From NCBI RefSeq assembly GCF_002080045.1, contig NZ_MUIN01000004.1:310146-374145 (forward strand): a DNA stretch of 64,000 nucleotides. Direction: 5' to 3'. Origin of the DNA: Pseudomonas sp. Bc-h. Its GTDB lineage: Bacteria; Pseudomonadota; Gammaproteobacteria; Pseudomonadales; Pseudomonadaceae. Shown in pieces: positions 8,962 through 17,205 of this stretch. The translations under genes and the position numbers were made by a program. The notes below the pieces were generated by a model, which worked only from the letters and a program-made list of their open reading frames with translations, made no database searches and was not told the origin of the DNA. How positions within the stretch are numbered: the first letter of the stretch is position 1; every line of letters starts with the position of its first letter.

Positions 8962-10085
8962 TGCGCTTCTCCTGTCAGGTTTTTGTAGGCGTTGACCAAT
9001 TCCACCTGCATGTCCGGGTGCAGCAACTGGTTACCGGCAACCACCACTTTTTCGCCGTTTTTCAGGCCATCGATGATGATCACTTTGCCGGTCAGATAGC
9101 GCCCGACGGTGACACCGCGCAGGTTGGCTTTTTTCTGGTCATCGACCACCCAGACAGCAGGTTTGCCAAGGTCATCGCCCAGCCCCTTGGTCAGCGCCGA
9201 CCAGGGCAATTCAACGCTTTGTCTGGCAGGCACCGTCAGTGCGGCGCTGACCACCGAGCCCAGATCCATGCCGTCGGGCAGTGAGTTCAGTGCGATTTTT
9301 ACCTGCAGCGTGCCGGTTTGCGCGGACACCGCCGGCGTTACCTCGCGGACCTTGCCTGACGCCTTGATGGTCGGGTTGTCCAGCAATGTCACCTCGACCG
9401 GCTGATCGGTCGGTGGCTGGACGAACAAGGACTCATAGACGTTGAACACCGCATCTCGCTCGCCCGCACGGGCCAGGCTGAAAATCGGCATGGTCGCCTG
9501 CACCACCTGGCCCACTTCAGCTTGGCGCGCGGTAATGATTCCCGGCGCGTCGGCGATCAACGAGGTGTAACCCAGTTGCTCGCGGGCGTTTGCCAATTGC
9601 GCCTGAGCAGCCTTCAACGCGCTCTGGCTGCTGCGCAGTTGTGCTTGTGCGGAGTCGTATTCACTTTTGCTGGTGTAACCCTTGGGCAGGAGTTTTTGCT
9701 GACGTACGAACGCGGCGGCGGTCTGCTTCACGCGCGCCTGTTCGGCGGCTTCGGCGGCAATGGCCGAATCGACGTTGGTCTGCAGGTCTTTGGGGTCGAG
9801 CCTGGCCAGGACTTGTTTGGCCGTAATGCGATCACCGACATCGACCATGCGCTGAATGATCTTGCCGCCGACCCGAAACGACAGTTGCGTCTGCACCCTG
9901 GCCTGAATGTCGCCCGTGAGCGTCACGGCGGCAGCGAAGTCAGCAGTCTTGACCTCCTGAACCTGCACACGTGGACGAACGGGATCGGTGGGTTTTTCCT
10001 TGCCGCAACCTGCCAGCAGCGTCAGGCACAGCCCAAGCCCGAGAACGGCCAGGCTTTTCTGTAAAACCGAGGGTTGAGCGGGCAT
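8958..10085 (-). CDS. RND periplasmic adaptor lipoprotein (first adaptor, TriA-like)
   Basis: A 375-residue membrane-fusion protein. The start at 10085 is chosen because AAGGAG lies 6 bp upstream and because it opens directly into a signal peptide with lipobox LLAGC (Cys27); the frame runs further to 10268 but without a ribosome site. LSFRVGGKIIQRMVDVGDR marks the barrel-sandwich domain. It heads the three-gene pump operon, and the promoter must lie in the 157 bp shared with the divergent AAA ATPase gene. It is clearly related to, but distinct from, the second adaptor. Confidence 0.85.
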   Translation of the reverse strand: MPAQPSVLQKSLAVLGLGLCLTLLAGCGKEKPTDPVRPRVQVQEVKTADFAAAVTLTGDIQARVQTQLSFRVGGKIIQRMVDVGDRITAKQVLARLDPKDLQTNVDSAIAAEAAEQARVKQTAAAFVRQQKLLPKGYTSKSEYDSAQAQLRSSQSALKAAQAQLANAREQLGYTSLIADAPGIITARQAEVGQVVQATMPIFSLARAGERDAVFNVYESLFVQPPTDQPVEVTLLDNPTIKASGKVREVTPAVSAQTGTLQVKIALNSLPDGMDLGSVVSAALTVPARQSVELPWSALTKGLGDDLGKPAVWVVDDQKKANLRGVTVGRYLTGKVIIIDGLKNGEKVVVAGNQLLHPDMQVELVNAYKNLTGEAQ

Positions 10086-10242
10086 GCAAGCTCCTTGTAC
10101 CAATGCCGTTGCCTGCACCACGCGGTCGAGCGCCGTCGTGATGTGATCATGCGACTGTGAGCGTAGATGAGGGTTCCTCACACCGCTAAACTCCGCCGAA
10201 CATGATTTGTCATCCGCGAACGCACACAGCAAGGAAGGCCTG

Positions 10243-11409
10243 ATGCTCACCACCCTGGCCGTCGCCAATTACCGCTCGATCAATACGCTGGTAGTGCCGC
10301 TGGCGCGCCTGAACCTGATCACCGGCCCCAACGGCAGCGGCAAATCCAACCTGTACCGGGCGCTACGCTTGCTCGCTGAAACGGCTCAGGGCGGCGTGAT
10401 CAGCGCACTGGCTCGCGAAGGCGGGCTGAAATCCACCTTCTGGGCGGGGCCTGAGAGCATCAGCCGGCGCATGCGCAATGGCGAAGTGGTCATTCAGGGC
10501 GGTCCACGCAAGGACGTGGTGCGCCTGCGCCTGGGTTTTGCTGCGGAGGATTTCAGCTATGCGATTTCTCTGGGATTGCCTCCTCCCCCTCAAGCTGAAA
10601 CAGCATTTGCGCTGGATCCCGAGGTGAAACGCGAGTGCATCTGGGCCGGGCCGCTGTATCGCCCTGCCAGTCTTCTGGTGGACCGCGCAGGCCCGATGAT
10701 TCGAGTGCGCGAAGGCCGCAGTTGGGATGTGCTGGCGCAACACACCCCGACCTTTGACAGCCTGTTCGATCAGGTCGGCAATCTGCGTTCATCCCCAGAG
10801 GTGCTGCAGTTGCGTGAGAGCATTCGCGGCTGGCGATTTTATGATCACTTTCGCAGCGATGCCGACGCTCCGGCGCGTAAAGCACAATTGGGTACGCGTA
10901 CGCCGGTGCTGCATCACGACGGCCGTGATCTTGCAGCAGCGTTACAGACGATACGGGAAATCGGCGATCCGGAGGCGCTGGATGCCGCCATCAGTGATGC
11001 CTTCCCCGGCGCCCGGGTCGCCATCAACGCGCAAGGCGGCGGGTTGTTCGCGCTGGAGTTTCATCAACAGGGGCTGTTGCGGCCGCTCTCGGCTGCCGAA
11101 CTGTCGGACGGCACATTGCGTTATATGCTGTTGATCGCAGCGCTGCTGACCCCTCGTCCGCCGACCATGATGGTTCTCAACGAACCGGAAACCAGCCTGC
11201 ACCCCGATCTTTTGCCTGCGCTGGCGAGACTGATCATTCGCGCATCCAACCGTTGCCAGGTCTGGGTCGTGTCCCATGCCAGCCGCCTGATCGCTGCGCT
11301 GGAGCAGGATCCGGAATGCAATTGCATCGTGCTGGAGAAGAATCTCGGGCAAACCGGGATTGTCGGGCAGGGAATGCTTGATGAACCGGCTTGGCATTGG
11401 CCGGATTGA
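10243..11409 (+). CDS. AAA/ABC-class ATPase of the RecF/OLD type
   Basis: A 388-residue protein started at 10243, where AAGGA precedes ATG. It opens with the RecF/SMC-like strand (LTTLAVANYRSI), has Walker A GPNGSGKSN at residues 28-36, an ABC-like signature LSDGTLRYM, and a Walker B variant MMVLNEPETSLHP, with a switch histidine in VVSHASRL. No TOPRIM or nuclease domain follows. Such stand-alone proteins are annotated as AAA ATPases, and some belong to defence or DNA-repair systems, but no partner gene is present here. The exact job is unknown. It shares its upstream region with the divergent pump operon. Confidence 0.8.
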   Translation: MLTTLAVANYRSINTLVVPLARLNLITGPNGSGKSNLYRALRLLAETAQGGVISALAREGGLKSTFWAGPESISRRMRNGEVVIQGGPRKDVVRLRLGFAAEDFSYAISLGLPPPPQAETAFALDPEVKRECIWAGPLYRPASLLVDRAGPMIRVREGRSWDVLAQHTPTFDSLFDQVGNLRSSPEVLQLRESIRGWRFYDHFRSDADAPARKAQLGTRTPVLHHDGRDLAAALQTIREIGDPEALDAAISDAFPGARVAINAQGGGLFALEFHQQGLLRPLSAAELSDGTLRYMLLIAALLTPRPPTMMVLNEPETSLHPDLLPALARLIIRASNRCQVWVVSHASRLIAALEQDPECNCIVLEKNLGQTGIVGQGMLDEPAWHWPD

Positions 11410-11480
11410 GGAGCGTGTCGAGCAGGCAGGATTTCAGGAGCTTGCGTCTGCATCGATATCCAACTGCGGCGCAGAACAGG

Positions 11481-11569
11481 TGAGAGGGAGCTTGCTCGCG
11501 AAAGCGGTGTGCCATTCAGCCATTTGTGACTGACACTTTGCATTCGCGGGCAAGCGCCCTCCTACGGGG
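11481..11569. repeat. Interspersed palindromic repeat, type 2, copy 1
   Basis: An 89-bp element between converging genes. It begins AGAGGGAGCTTGCTCGCGAA and ends with a complementary arm (TTCGCGGGCAAGCGCCCTCC), with a CGGTGTGCCATTCAG centre. A second copy lies at 15995-16083. This is the GGGAGCTTGCTCGCGAA type of extragenic repeat found in many Pseudomonas genomes and is distinct from the REP pairs elsewhere in the window. Confidence 0.8.
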
Positions 11570-11593
11570 TTTCACTCATCTCAGCTTCGCAAA

Positions 11594-12613
11594 TCAGCTA
11601 CCCGCCCCAGCATGGGCCTCTTCGAAGAAGAAATCCTTCCAGCTGTCGGCCTTGTTTTTCAGCACGCCGATTTCATGCAGTTTTTCGGCATAGATGTAGG
11701 TGCGTTGTGGCACGACGGTGAAGTCGATTTCAGGATCGGAAACGATCTTCTCCACCAACGGCAGCGGCAACTTCGACTTTTCTACGTCGATGTAAGTCTT
11801 CGCCGCCGCAGGCTTGTCGGCCTTGATGATCTTCTCGGCCTCGGCCAGCGCGTCATAGAACGCTTTGTAGGTCTTAGGGTTTTCGTCGTGGAATTTCTGC
11901 GTGGTGTACAGCACGTTGAATGTCGCCTGACCACCGAGCACGTCATACGAACTCAGCACTTTATGCACGTTCGGATTTTCCAGCTCTTGATACTGGAACG
12001 GCGGGCTGGAGAAATGCGCGCTGATTTCCGAACCGCCCGCGATCAAAGCCGACGTGGCGTCCGGGTGCGGCAGGCTGACGGAAATATTGTCGAATTTTTT
12101 GTAGTTGTCGTTACCGAACAGCTTGGCGGTTTCAATCTGCAAGGTACGCGACTGGAAGCCCACGCCTGCGGCAGGAACGGCGATGCGGTCCTTGTCGGTG
12201 AAGTCGTTGAGGGTTTTCACCTCAGGCTTGTTGCTGAGCAGGTAGTTGGGCATGGAGCCCAGCGAGGCAATAGCCTTGACGTTCTGCTTGCCCTTGGTGC
12301 GGTCCCAGATGGTCAGCATCGGCGGCACGCCAGCGGATACCACGTCCAGCGCACCGGCCAGCAGCGCTTCGTTCATCGCCGTGGCACCGGAAATGCTGTT
12401 CCAGTCGACCTTGATGTCGATGCCCTGCTCCTTGCCATGCTTCTCGATCAGTTTCTGCTGCTGCACCACATCGAGAATCAGATAGCCGATGCCGAACTGC
12501 TGGGCGATGCTGATCTTGCCTTCGGCCTGAGCGCCGCTGCTCAACAGCGCGCCGACCAGACCGACCGTGGCCGCGAGTGCGGTGAGCACCGGATGTTTGA
12601 TTGAAGTCCCCAT
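11594..12613 (-). CDS. Sulfonate/sulfate-ester-type ABC substrate-binding protein
   Basis: A 339-residue periplasmic binding protein of the SsuA/TauA/AtsR class. From the start at 12613 there is a signal peptide (LTALAATVGLVGALLSSGAQA, cleavage near residue 30) and then the typical ISIAQQFGIGYLILDVVQQ, which begins the first lobe, with DWNSISGATAMNEALLAGALD for ligand binding. The permease, ATPase and dioxygenase genes lie upstream on the same strand, and the binding protein comes last. That order and content resemble the atsRBC/tauABC sets induced by sulfur starvation. Which sulfonate or sulfate ester is bound cannot be told. Confidence 0.85.
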   Translation of the reverse strand: MGTSIKHPVLTALAATVGLVGALLSSGAQAEGKISIAQQFGIGYLILDVVQQQKLIEKHGKEQGIDIKVDWNSISGATAMNEALLAGALDVVSAGVPPMLTIWDRTKGKQNVKAIASLGSMPNYLLSNKPEVKTLNDFTDKDRIAVPAAGVGFQSRTLQIETAKLFGNDNYKKFDNISVSLPHPDATSALIAGGSEISAHFSSPPFQYQELENPNVHKVLSSYDVLGGQATFNVLYTTQKFHDENPKTYKAFYDALAEAEKIIKADKPAAAKTYIDVEKSKLPLPLVEKIVSDPEIDFTVVPQRTYIYAEKLHEIGVLKNKADSWKDFFFEEAHAGAGS

Positions 12614-12696
12614 AAAATCCTCACAAAAAAAGCGAAAAGTGTTGGCTGGCTTCATGTCCGGCAACCCGGTCCACTCGGCGTCTATCTGGAATGTCG

Positions 12697-12738
12697 TGTA
12701 GCAGTCCGGCTTGCCGGCGGTGGCGCCGCGCGGCTACA
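12697..12738. repeat. Single REP with a truncated partner
   Basis: One full REP arm (TGTAGCAGTCCGGCTTGCCG) followed by only the end of the inverted partner (CGGCTACA). It sits between the permease and binding-protein genes of the same operon, where such a hairpin may give unequal mRNA stability for the two genes. Confidence 0.8.
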
Positions 12739-12747
12739 GAGCCCGTC

Positions 12748-13614
12748 TCAGCGCTGCATGCCCCAACGTTTGACGGTCAGGCGCTCGACGTTGCTGAACA
12801 GCAGGTTTTCCACCAGCAGGCCGATGATGATCACCGCCGCCAGGCCCGCGAACACCTTGTCGGTGTACAGCTCGTTGCGGTTCTGGAAGATGTACCAGCC
12901 CAGTCCGCCCTTGCCTGAAGACGCGCCGAACACCAGCTCGGCGGCGATCAATGTGCGCCAAGCGAACGCCCAGCCGATTTTCAGGCCAGCCAGAATCGAC
13001 GGCAGCGCCGCCGGTATCAGGATGTACCAGACGAAGCGCAAGCCTTTGAGGCCATAGTTGCGACCGGCCATGCGCTGGGTTTCCGAGACGCCGAGAAACC
13101 CGGCGTAAGTGTTCAGGGCCAAGGCCCACAACACCGAGTGCACCAGCACGAAGATCAGGCTGTTTTCGCCCAGACCGAACCACAATAACGACAAGGGCAG
13201 CAGCGCGATGGCGGGCAGCGGGTTGAACATCGCGGTCAGGGTGCCGAGCAGGTCACGGCCCAGCTGCGTTGATACCGCAAGCGTGGTCAAACCGAACGCC
13301 AGAACGATGCCGATCAGGTAGCCCTTGACCAGCACTGTCAGGGAAATCCACACCTTGGCCAACAGTTCGCCGGTGACGACGCCATCGATAAAAGCCTGAG
13401 CGGTTTGCAGAAAGCTGGGCAGCAACAGGTCATTGCCCTGAATGCGCGCCGCGATTTCCCAGATCACCGCCAGGGCAATCAGAATCACGCTCTTGCGGAC
13501 CCAGCTCAGTTGCCAGATGCGTTGGGCGAGAGGAATGTCGCGGGCCAGGTCTTCCTGCGTGAAAGGCTCCAGCGCGACTTCGTATTCCTCACGAATGGGG
13601 GGTGAAAGACTCAT
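12748..13614 (-). CDS. ABC transporter permease, SsuC/TauC type
   Basis: A 288-residue inner-membrane permease. Predicted helices include SVILIALAVIWEIAARI near the N-terminus and a hydrophobic TTLAVSTQLG region. The EAA-type coupling loop is MAGRNYGLKGLRFVW, followed by ILIPAALPSILAGLKIG. The N-terminal cytoplasmic stretch of about 45 residues is typical of this transporter group. It lies between the ATPase gene and the binding-protein gene, with REP elements in both spacers. Confidence 0.85.
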   Translation of the reverse strand: MSLSPPIREEYEVALEPFTQEDLARDIPLAQRIWQLSWVRKSVILIALAVIWEIAARIQGNDLLLPSFLQTAQAFIDGVVTGELLAKVWISLTVLVKGYLIGIVLAFGLTTLAVSTQLGRDLLGTLTAMFNPLPAIALLPLSLLWFGLGENSLIFVLVHSVLWALALNTYAGFLGVSETQRMAGRNYGLKGLRFVWYILIPAALPSILAGLKIGWAFAWRTLIAAELVFGASSGKGGLGWYIFQNRNELYTDKVFAGLAAVIIIGLLVENLLFSNVERLTVKRWGMQR

Positions 13615-13641
13615 GGTGTTGTTCTCTTCGATGCAATCCGT

Positions 13642-13707
13642 CTGTAGCAGTCCGGCTTGCCGGCGGCGTCCTGGAAATCGCCTCCGCCAGCAGGCTGGAC
13701 TGCTACA
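13642..13707. repeat. REP pair (BIME)
   Basis: Inverted REP pair with TGTAGCAGTCCGGCTTGCCG at the left and GGCTGGACTGCTACA at the right. It lies inside the operon, between the ATPase and permease genes. Confidence 0.9.
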
Positions 13708-13719
13708 GGGAATTGAGTG

Positions 13720-14601
13720 TCAGTAGGCGATACGAATATCCTGGAACCGCAGATCCTGCTCGACCGCAGGCACTTCGCCCTCGTCGAACAGCAGGCTGTG
13801 GATACGTTGCGCCGAGCGCTGGAAATCCACACCGCCGAGGCTCTTCAGGTCGTATTGGTGGCTGTTGATCTCGGCACGTACACGCCCTGGATGCGGAGAC
13901 AGCAGCAGAATCCGGTTGCCCACCACCAGCGCTTCTTCGATGGAATGCGTGACGAACAACAGTGTGAAACGCACCTCCTCCCACAGCTCCAGCAGCTCTT
14001 CCTGCATCTTGCGACGGGTCAATGCATCGAGGGCCGCGAAGGGTTCGTCCATCAGCAGGATTTTCGGCTGCATCGCCAGCGCGCGAGCGATAGCCACGCG
14101 GGCCTTCATGCCGCCGGACAAGGTGTGAGGGTAGGCATTGGCGAACGCGCTCAGCCCGACCTTTTCGAGGTAATGCCGTGCGCGCTCTTCTGCTTCGCGA
14201 CGTTTCAGCGTGCGCGAGGCCAACAGCGGGAACATGACGTTCTCGATGACCGTCTTCCAGGGCGGAAGCTGGTCGAATTCCTGAAACACCACGATGCGAT
14301 CCGGCCCCGGCTCCCGAACCTGCTGCCCGGCCAGACGAATCTGCCCTTCACTGGGCTGGATAAAGCCGGCGACTGCCTTGAGCAACGTCGACTTGCCGCA
14401 ACCCGACGGGCCGAGCAGGACGAAACGGTCGGCGGGATCAACTTCGAAACTGACTTGATGAGTGGCCCGCACCACGCGTTCCGGCGTGCGGTATTCAAGG
14501 CTTACGCCCTGGACTTGCAACAGCGCTTCAGCGGTAGGCTGGTTGGCCTGTTGCTCGGTCAAGCGATCGCTAGCCGTGTGGCTTTGCAGAACAGCGTTCA
14601 T
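13720..14601 (-). CDS. ABC transporter ATPase, SsuB/TauB type
   Basis: A 293-residue nucleotide-binding subunit. The start at 14601 (MNAVLQSH) is preferred to the frame's upstream ATG at 14661, which overlaps the dioxygenase gene. Walker A is GPSGCGKST, the signature is LSGGMKARV, Walker B is ILLMDEPFAALD, and the switch region is VTHSIEEAL, all normal for nitrate/sulfonate/taurine importers. It follows the dioxygenase gene by 46 bp and precedes the permease gene. Confidence 0.88.
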   Translation of the reverse strand: MNAVLQSHTASDRLTEQQANQPTAEALLQVQGVSLEYRTPERVVRATHQVSFEVDPADRFVLLGPSGCGKSTLLKAVAGFIQPSEGQIRLAGQQVREPGPDRIVVFQEFDQLPPWKTVIENVMFPLLASRTLKRREAEERARHYLEKVGLSAFANAYPHTLSGGMKARVAIARALAMQPKILLMDEPFAALDALTRRKMQEELLELWEEVRFTLLFVTHSIEEALVVGNRILLLSPHPGRVRAEINSHQYDLKSLGGVDFQRSAQRIHSLLFDEGEVPAVEQDLRFQDIRIAY

Positions 14602-14647
14602 GGAACGGGCTCCTGGGTCAGGATTGCCGGAATCTAGACGGCGTGAA

Positions 14648-15544
14648 TCAGAATGGCGCATCGCCCTGAATAGTGGTGCGATGCAGGCGACGACGCAGGT
14701 GGTCGGGCGTCCCTCCAGCCAGGTGGATCAGCGAACGGTTGTCCCAGAACACCAGGTCGTTTTCCTGCCACTTGTGACGCAGGACATTCTCCGGGCGCAC
14801 GCTGTGGGCGTAGAGCTCGTCGAGGATCGCGCGGCTTTCGTCTTCCGGCAGACCGACGATGTGAGTAGTGAAGCCTTCGCTGACGAACAACGCCTTGCGG
14901 CCGTTTTCCGGGTGCGTGCGCACGATCGGATGGCTGACCACCGCAACCTGCGCCAACTGCTCGGCGCTGAGGGTTGGACGCCAGTTTTGGGCGTTGTGGC
15001 CATCGCGATAACGAGAGGTGTAGCTGTGAACCGCATTGCGGCCTTCAACCGCCTTGCGCAGATGCTCAGGCAGGGTTTCCCAGGCTTGGTGCATGTCGGC
15101 GAACAGCGTGTCGCCGCCTTCGCTCGGCAGTTCCTGGGCATAGAGCATCGAGCCCAGGCTTGGCAGTTCTTTGTAGGACAGATCCGAGTGCCAGTATTTA
15201 CCGGCATCCCCCAGCCCCACCGGCTGACCGTTCTCGACGATGTTGGAGACGATCAGGATTTCCGGATGATTGGCGAGCAAAAACTGCTTGAGTACGTGAA
15301 TCTGCAGCACGCCGAAACGGCGACTGAAATCGATTTGTTGTTGCGGGGTGATCTGTTGATCACGGAACACAACGACGTGGTAATCCAGATGCGCGCGGTG
15401 TACGCGAGCGAAGTCTGCGTCATTCAGCGGACGGGACAGATCCAGGCCGACGATTTCCGCGCCCACCTTTTCGGCGAATGGACGCACATCGAACTGCTGA
15501 TCCGGCGCTTGCGCAGACGTGGAAGCTTGGGAGGCTGCTGGCAT
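14648..15544 (-). CDS. TauD/TfdA-family Fe(II)/2-oxoglutarate dioxygenase
   Basis: A 298-residue enzyme. The start at 15544 has CGGAG 5 bp upstream; an earlier ATG at 15568 has none. The iron facial triad is visible as WHSD (His-x-Asp) and the distal His in SLIHLAGG, with an arginine near the C-terminus (RRRLHRTT) that would bind 2-oxoglutarate. The family hydroxylates the carbon next to a sulfonate or sulfate group, which releases sulfite or sulfate. As first gene of an operon with a sulfonate-type importer, it probably acts on the imported compound. Taurine dioxygenase and alkylsulfatase AtsK are the two closest named functions, and the sequence does not decide between them. Confidence 0.85.
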   Translation of the reverse strand: MPAASQASTSAQAPDQQFDVRPFAEKVGAEIVGLDLSRPLNDADFARVHRAHLDYHVVVFRDQQITPQQQIDFSRRFGVLQIHVLKQFLLANHPEILIVSNIVENGQPVGLGDAGKYWHSDLSYKELPSLGSMLYAQELPSEGGDTLFADMHQAWETLPEHLRKAVEGRNAVHSYTSRYRDGHNAQNWRPTLSAEQLAQVAVVSHPIVRTHPENGRKALFVSEGFTTHIVGLPEDESRAILDELYAHSVRPENVLRHKWQENDLVFWDNRSLIHLAGGTPDHLRRRLHRTTIQGDAPF

Positions 15545-15653
15545 GAGAACTCCGACTCCAAAAGGCATAGGGCTTAGGTGTCGGGAACTTTATAGGTATA
15601 AGAACAGAAATTTAAATATCGTTAGGGCATATGGATAGGTCGGAATGAACTAG

Positions 15654-15669
15654 CGCAGGCGCAGTGCCA
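15654..15669 (-). promoter_or_regulatory. Candidate sigma-54 promoter of the dioxygenase-ABC operon
   Basis: Reading the minus strand from 15669, the sequence is TGGCACTGCGCCTGCG. It matches the -24 element TGGCAC completely and places TG-C at -12 with the exact GG-GC spacing of the consensus TGGCACG-N4-TTGCW. The dioxygenase start codon lies about 110 bp downstream. An AT-rich stretch (15590-15620) lies between. The rest of the 566-bp gene-free stretch to 16110 holds a possible 50-codon frame and a type 2 repeat. Confidence 0.5.
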
Positions 15670-15809
15670 TTATCAGTAACCGGACGGATACCAAAGTCTA
15701 ATCATCTGACGCGAACTCAAAGCGCAAGATGAGTGTCTATCTCGCATCTCGCAGCCAGGTATTGCTGCGATCGAACCGATGTCAGGGATAAGAACAAAGA
15801 GGACCGATC

Positions 15810-15962
15810 ATGCCGGTACGCGGAAACGACAACGACCTATCGCACGACAAAGCGCACGAAGATAACGTGAAATTGCTCATCGCCCTGCGCCGCGCTCTGG
15901 TCACGCACGCAAAAACGCCGACGCATGTACGAGCCGTCGGCGTGAAAAACGTGCTTCATTAA
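15810..15962 (+). CDS. Possible small protein of 50 residues
   Basis: An ATG frame with GAGGA 6 bp upstream encodes a basic, His-rich protein ending NVLH. The middle (DNVKLLIALRRALVTHAKT) could form an amphipathic helix. I do not recognise it. It stands alone in the intergenic stretch, on the strand opposite its neighbours, and the good ribosome site is the only support. Confidence 0.25.
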   Translation: MPVRGNDNDLSHDKAHEDNVKLLIALRRALVTHAKTPTHVRAVGVKNVLH

Positions 15963-15994
15963 CCTCTGACCTTCGTCCTGAGAGCAATGAAACC

Positions 15995-16083
15995 CGTGGC
16001 AGGGAGCTTGCTCGCGAATCCGGTGTGTCATTCAGCACATCTGGGTCTGACACCCCACACTCGTGGGCAAGTCCCCTCCCACG
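15995..16083. repeat. Interspersed palindromic repeat, type 2, copy 2
   Basis: A second copy of the element at 11481-11569: GGCAGGGAGCTTGCTCGCGAA, CGGTGTGTCATTCAG and the complementary arm CTCGTGGGCAAGTCCCCTCC. The two copies share arms and the CGGTGTG-CATTCAG centre but differ inside. Confidence 0.8.
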
Positions 16084-16110
16084 TTTCATATCAGGCGAAT
16101 TGCGCCTTCA

Positions 16111-16896
16111 TCAGAACGCCGGCAGTACCGCGCCGTCGTACTTCTTGTTGATGAAGTCTTTGACCTGCTGGCTGGTCAGCGCCTTGGACAGCTTCTCGAT
16201 CGCGTCGGTATGGGCGTTGTCGGTACGGGTGACCAGGTAGTTCACGTACGGCGAGTCGGCACCTTCCAGAATCAGCGCGTCCTTTTTCGGGCTCAGCTTG
16301 GCTTCCAGCGCGTAGTTGGTGTTGATCATGTCCAGGTCGACCTGATCCAGAACGCGCGGCAGAACAGCGGATTCCAGCTCACGGAACTTGAATTTCTTCG
16401 GGTTGGTGGCGATGTCTTTCGGCGTCGCCAGCGCGTCGGTCGGGTTCTTCAGAGTGATCAGACCGGCTTTCTGCAGCAGCAGCAGAGCACGACCGGCATT
16501 GCTGCCTTCGTTAGGAATGGCGATGGTTGCGCCTTCCGGCAATTCAGCCAGCGACTTGTACTTCTTCGAGTAACCACCGAACGGTTCGACGTGTACGCCA
16601 ACGCCGGTCACCAGGGTTGCGCCCTTGCCTTTATTGAAGCCGTCCAGGTATGGCTTGGTCTGGAAGTAGTTGGCGTCCAGGCGTTTTTCGTTCAGCTGAA
16701 CGTTAGGCTGTACGTAGTCGGTGAAGACCTTGATTTCCAGATCCACGCCTTCTTTGGCCAGCTCAGGCTTGATCAGCTCGAGAATCTCGGCGTGCGGAAC
16801 CGGAGTTGCGCCAACTACGAGTTTCTCGCCGGCCTGGGCAGCGCCAACAAAGGAGAGGGCTGCCGCCAGTGCGGTAAACAACAAGGTCTTTTTCAT
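16111..16896 (-). CDS. metQ: MetQ-family methionine-binding protein (orphan)
   Basis: A 261-residue NlpA/MetQ-family binding protein with AAGGA 6 bp before ATG and a signal peptide MKKTLLFTALAAALSFVGA ending at AQA near residue 22; there is no lipobox. The mature protein starts with EKLVVGATPVPHAEIL, has the DANYFQTKPYLD motif and the IPNEGSNAGRALLLL ligand loop. No ATPase or permease gene is next to it, so it must feed an importer encoded elsewhere, possibly the MetNI encoded at 1781-3542. It is clearly different in sequence from the MetQ-like protein at 985-1779. Confidence 0.88.
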   Translation of the reverse strand: MKKTLLFTALAAALSFVGAAQAGEKLVVGATPVPHAEILELIKPELAKEGVDLEIKVFTDYVQPNVQLNEKRLDANYFQTKPYLDGFNKGKGATLVTGVGVHVEPFGGYSKKYKSLAELPEGATIAIPNEGSNAGRALLLLQKAGLITLKNPTDALATPKDIATNPKKFKFRELESAVLPRVLDQVDLDMINTNYALEAKLSPKKDALILEGADSPYVNYLVTRTDNAHTDAIEKLSKALTSQQVKDFINKKYDGAVLPAF

Positions 16897-17205
16897 GCGA
16901 TGTCCTTAGGAAAAATCCGGTCGCCTTTTGGGCAACTCTGTCTCGATAGTGCCGCGGGTTCGACCCTTGGCAGGGTGGCGGCTGAAGCGGACATTACCGA
17001 GATTTTTTATGCCAAGACAATACTTTTTAATCGTACGCTTATGCATTTTTGATCTCAGAAGGCACAAAGCCATCAGACCAAGGGTGTCAAAGCGCTCTAT
17101 TCCGCAGCTTTTACTGCGAAACACAATCTGTGGGGGAGCTTCCGGAGGTTACGACGGTGGCGAGAAGGACTGTCTGACACTCCGTCGTAACCTTCCCACC
17201 GAAGA
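16897..17205. other. Intergenic stretch with promoter region of orphan metQ
   Basis: 309 bp without a gene between two minus-strand genes. The AT-rich part 17005-17060 (AATACTTTTTAATCGTACG) is where the metQ promoter should lie, though no textbook -10/-35 pair is obvious. The right half holds the long inverted repeat listed separately. Confidence 0.5.
17146..17193. terminator. Long inverted repeat downstream of the AAA+ regulator
   Basis: Perfect 12-bp arms AGGTTACGACGG (17146-17157) and CCGTCGTAACCT (17182-17193) with a 24-bp spacer, beginning 13 bp after the stop of the regulator gene. No run of T follows on the minus strand, so it may be a factor-dependent stop or mRNA-stabilising hairpin rather than an intrinsic terminator. 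Confidence 0.45.
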
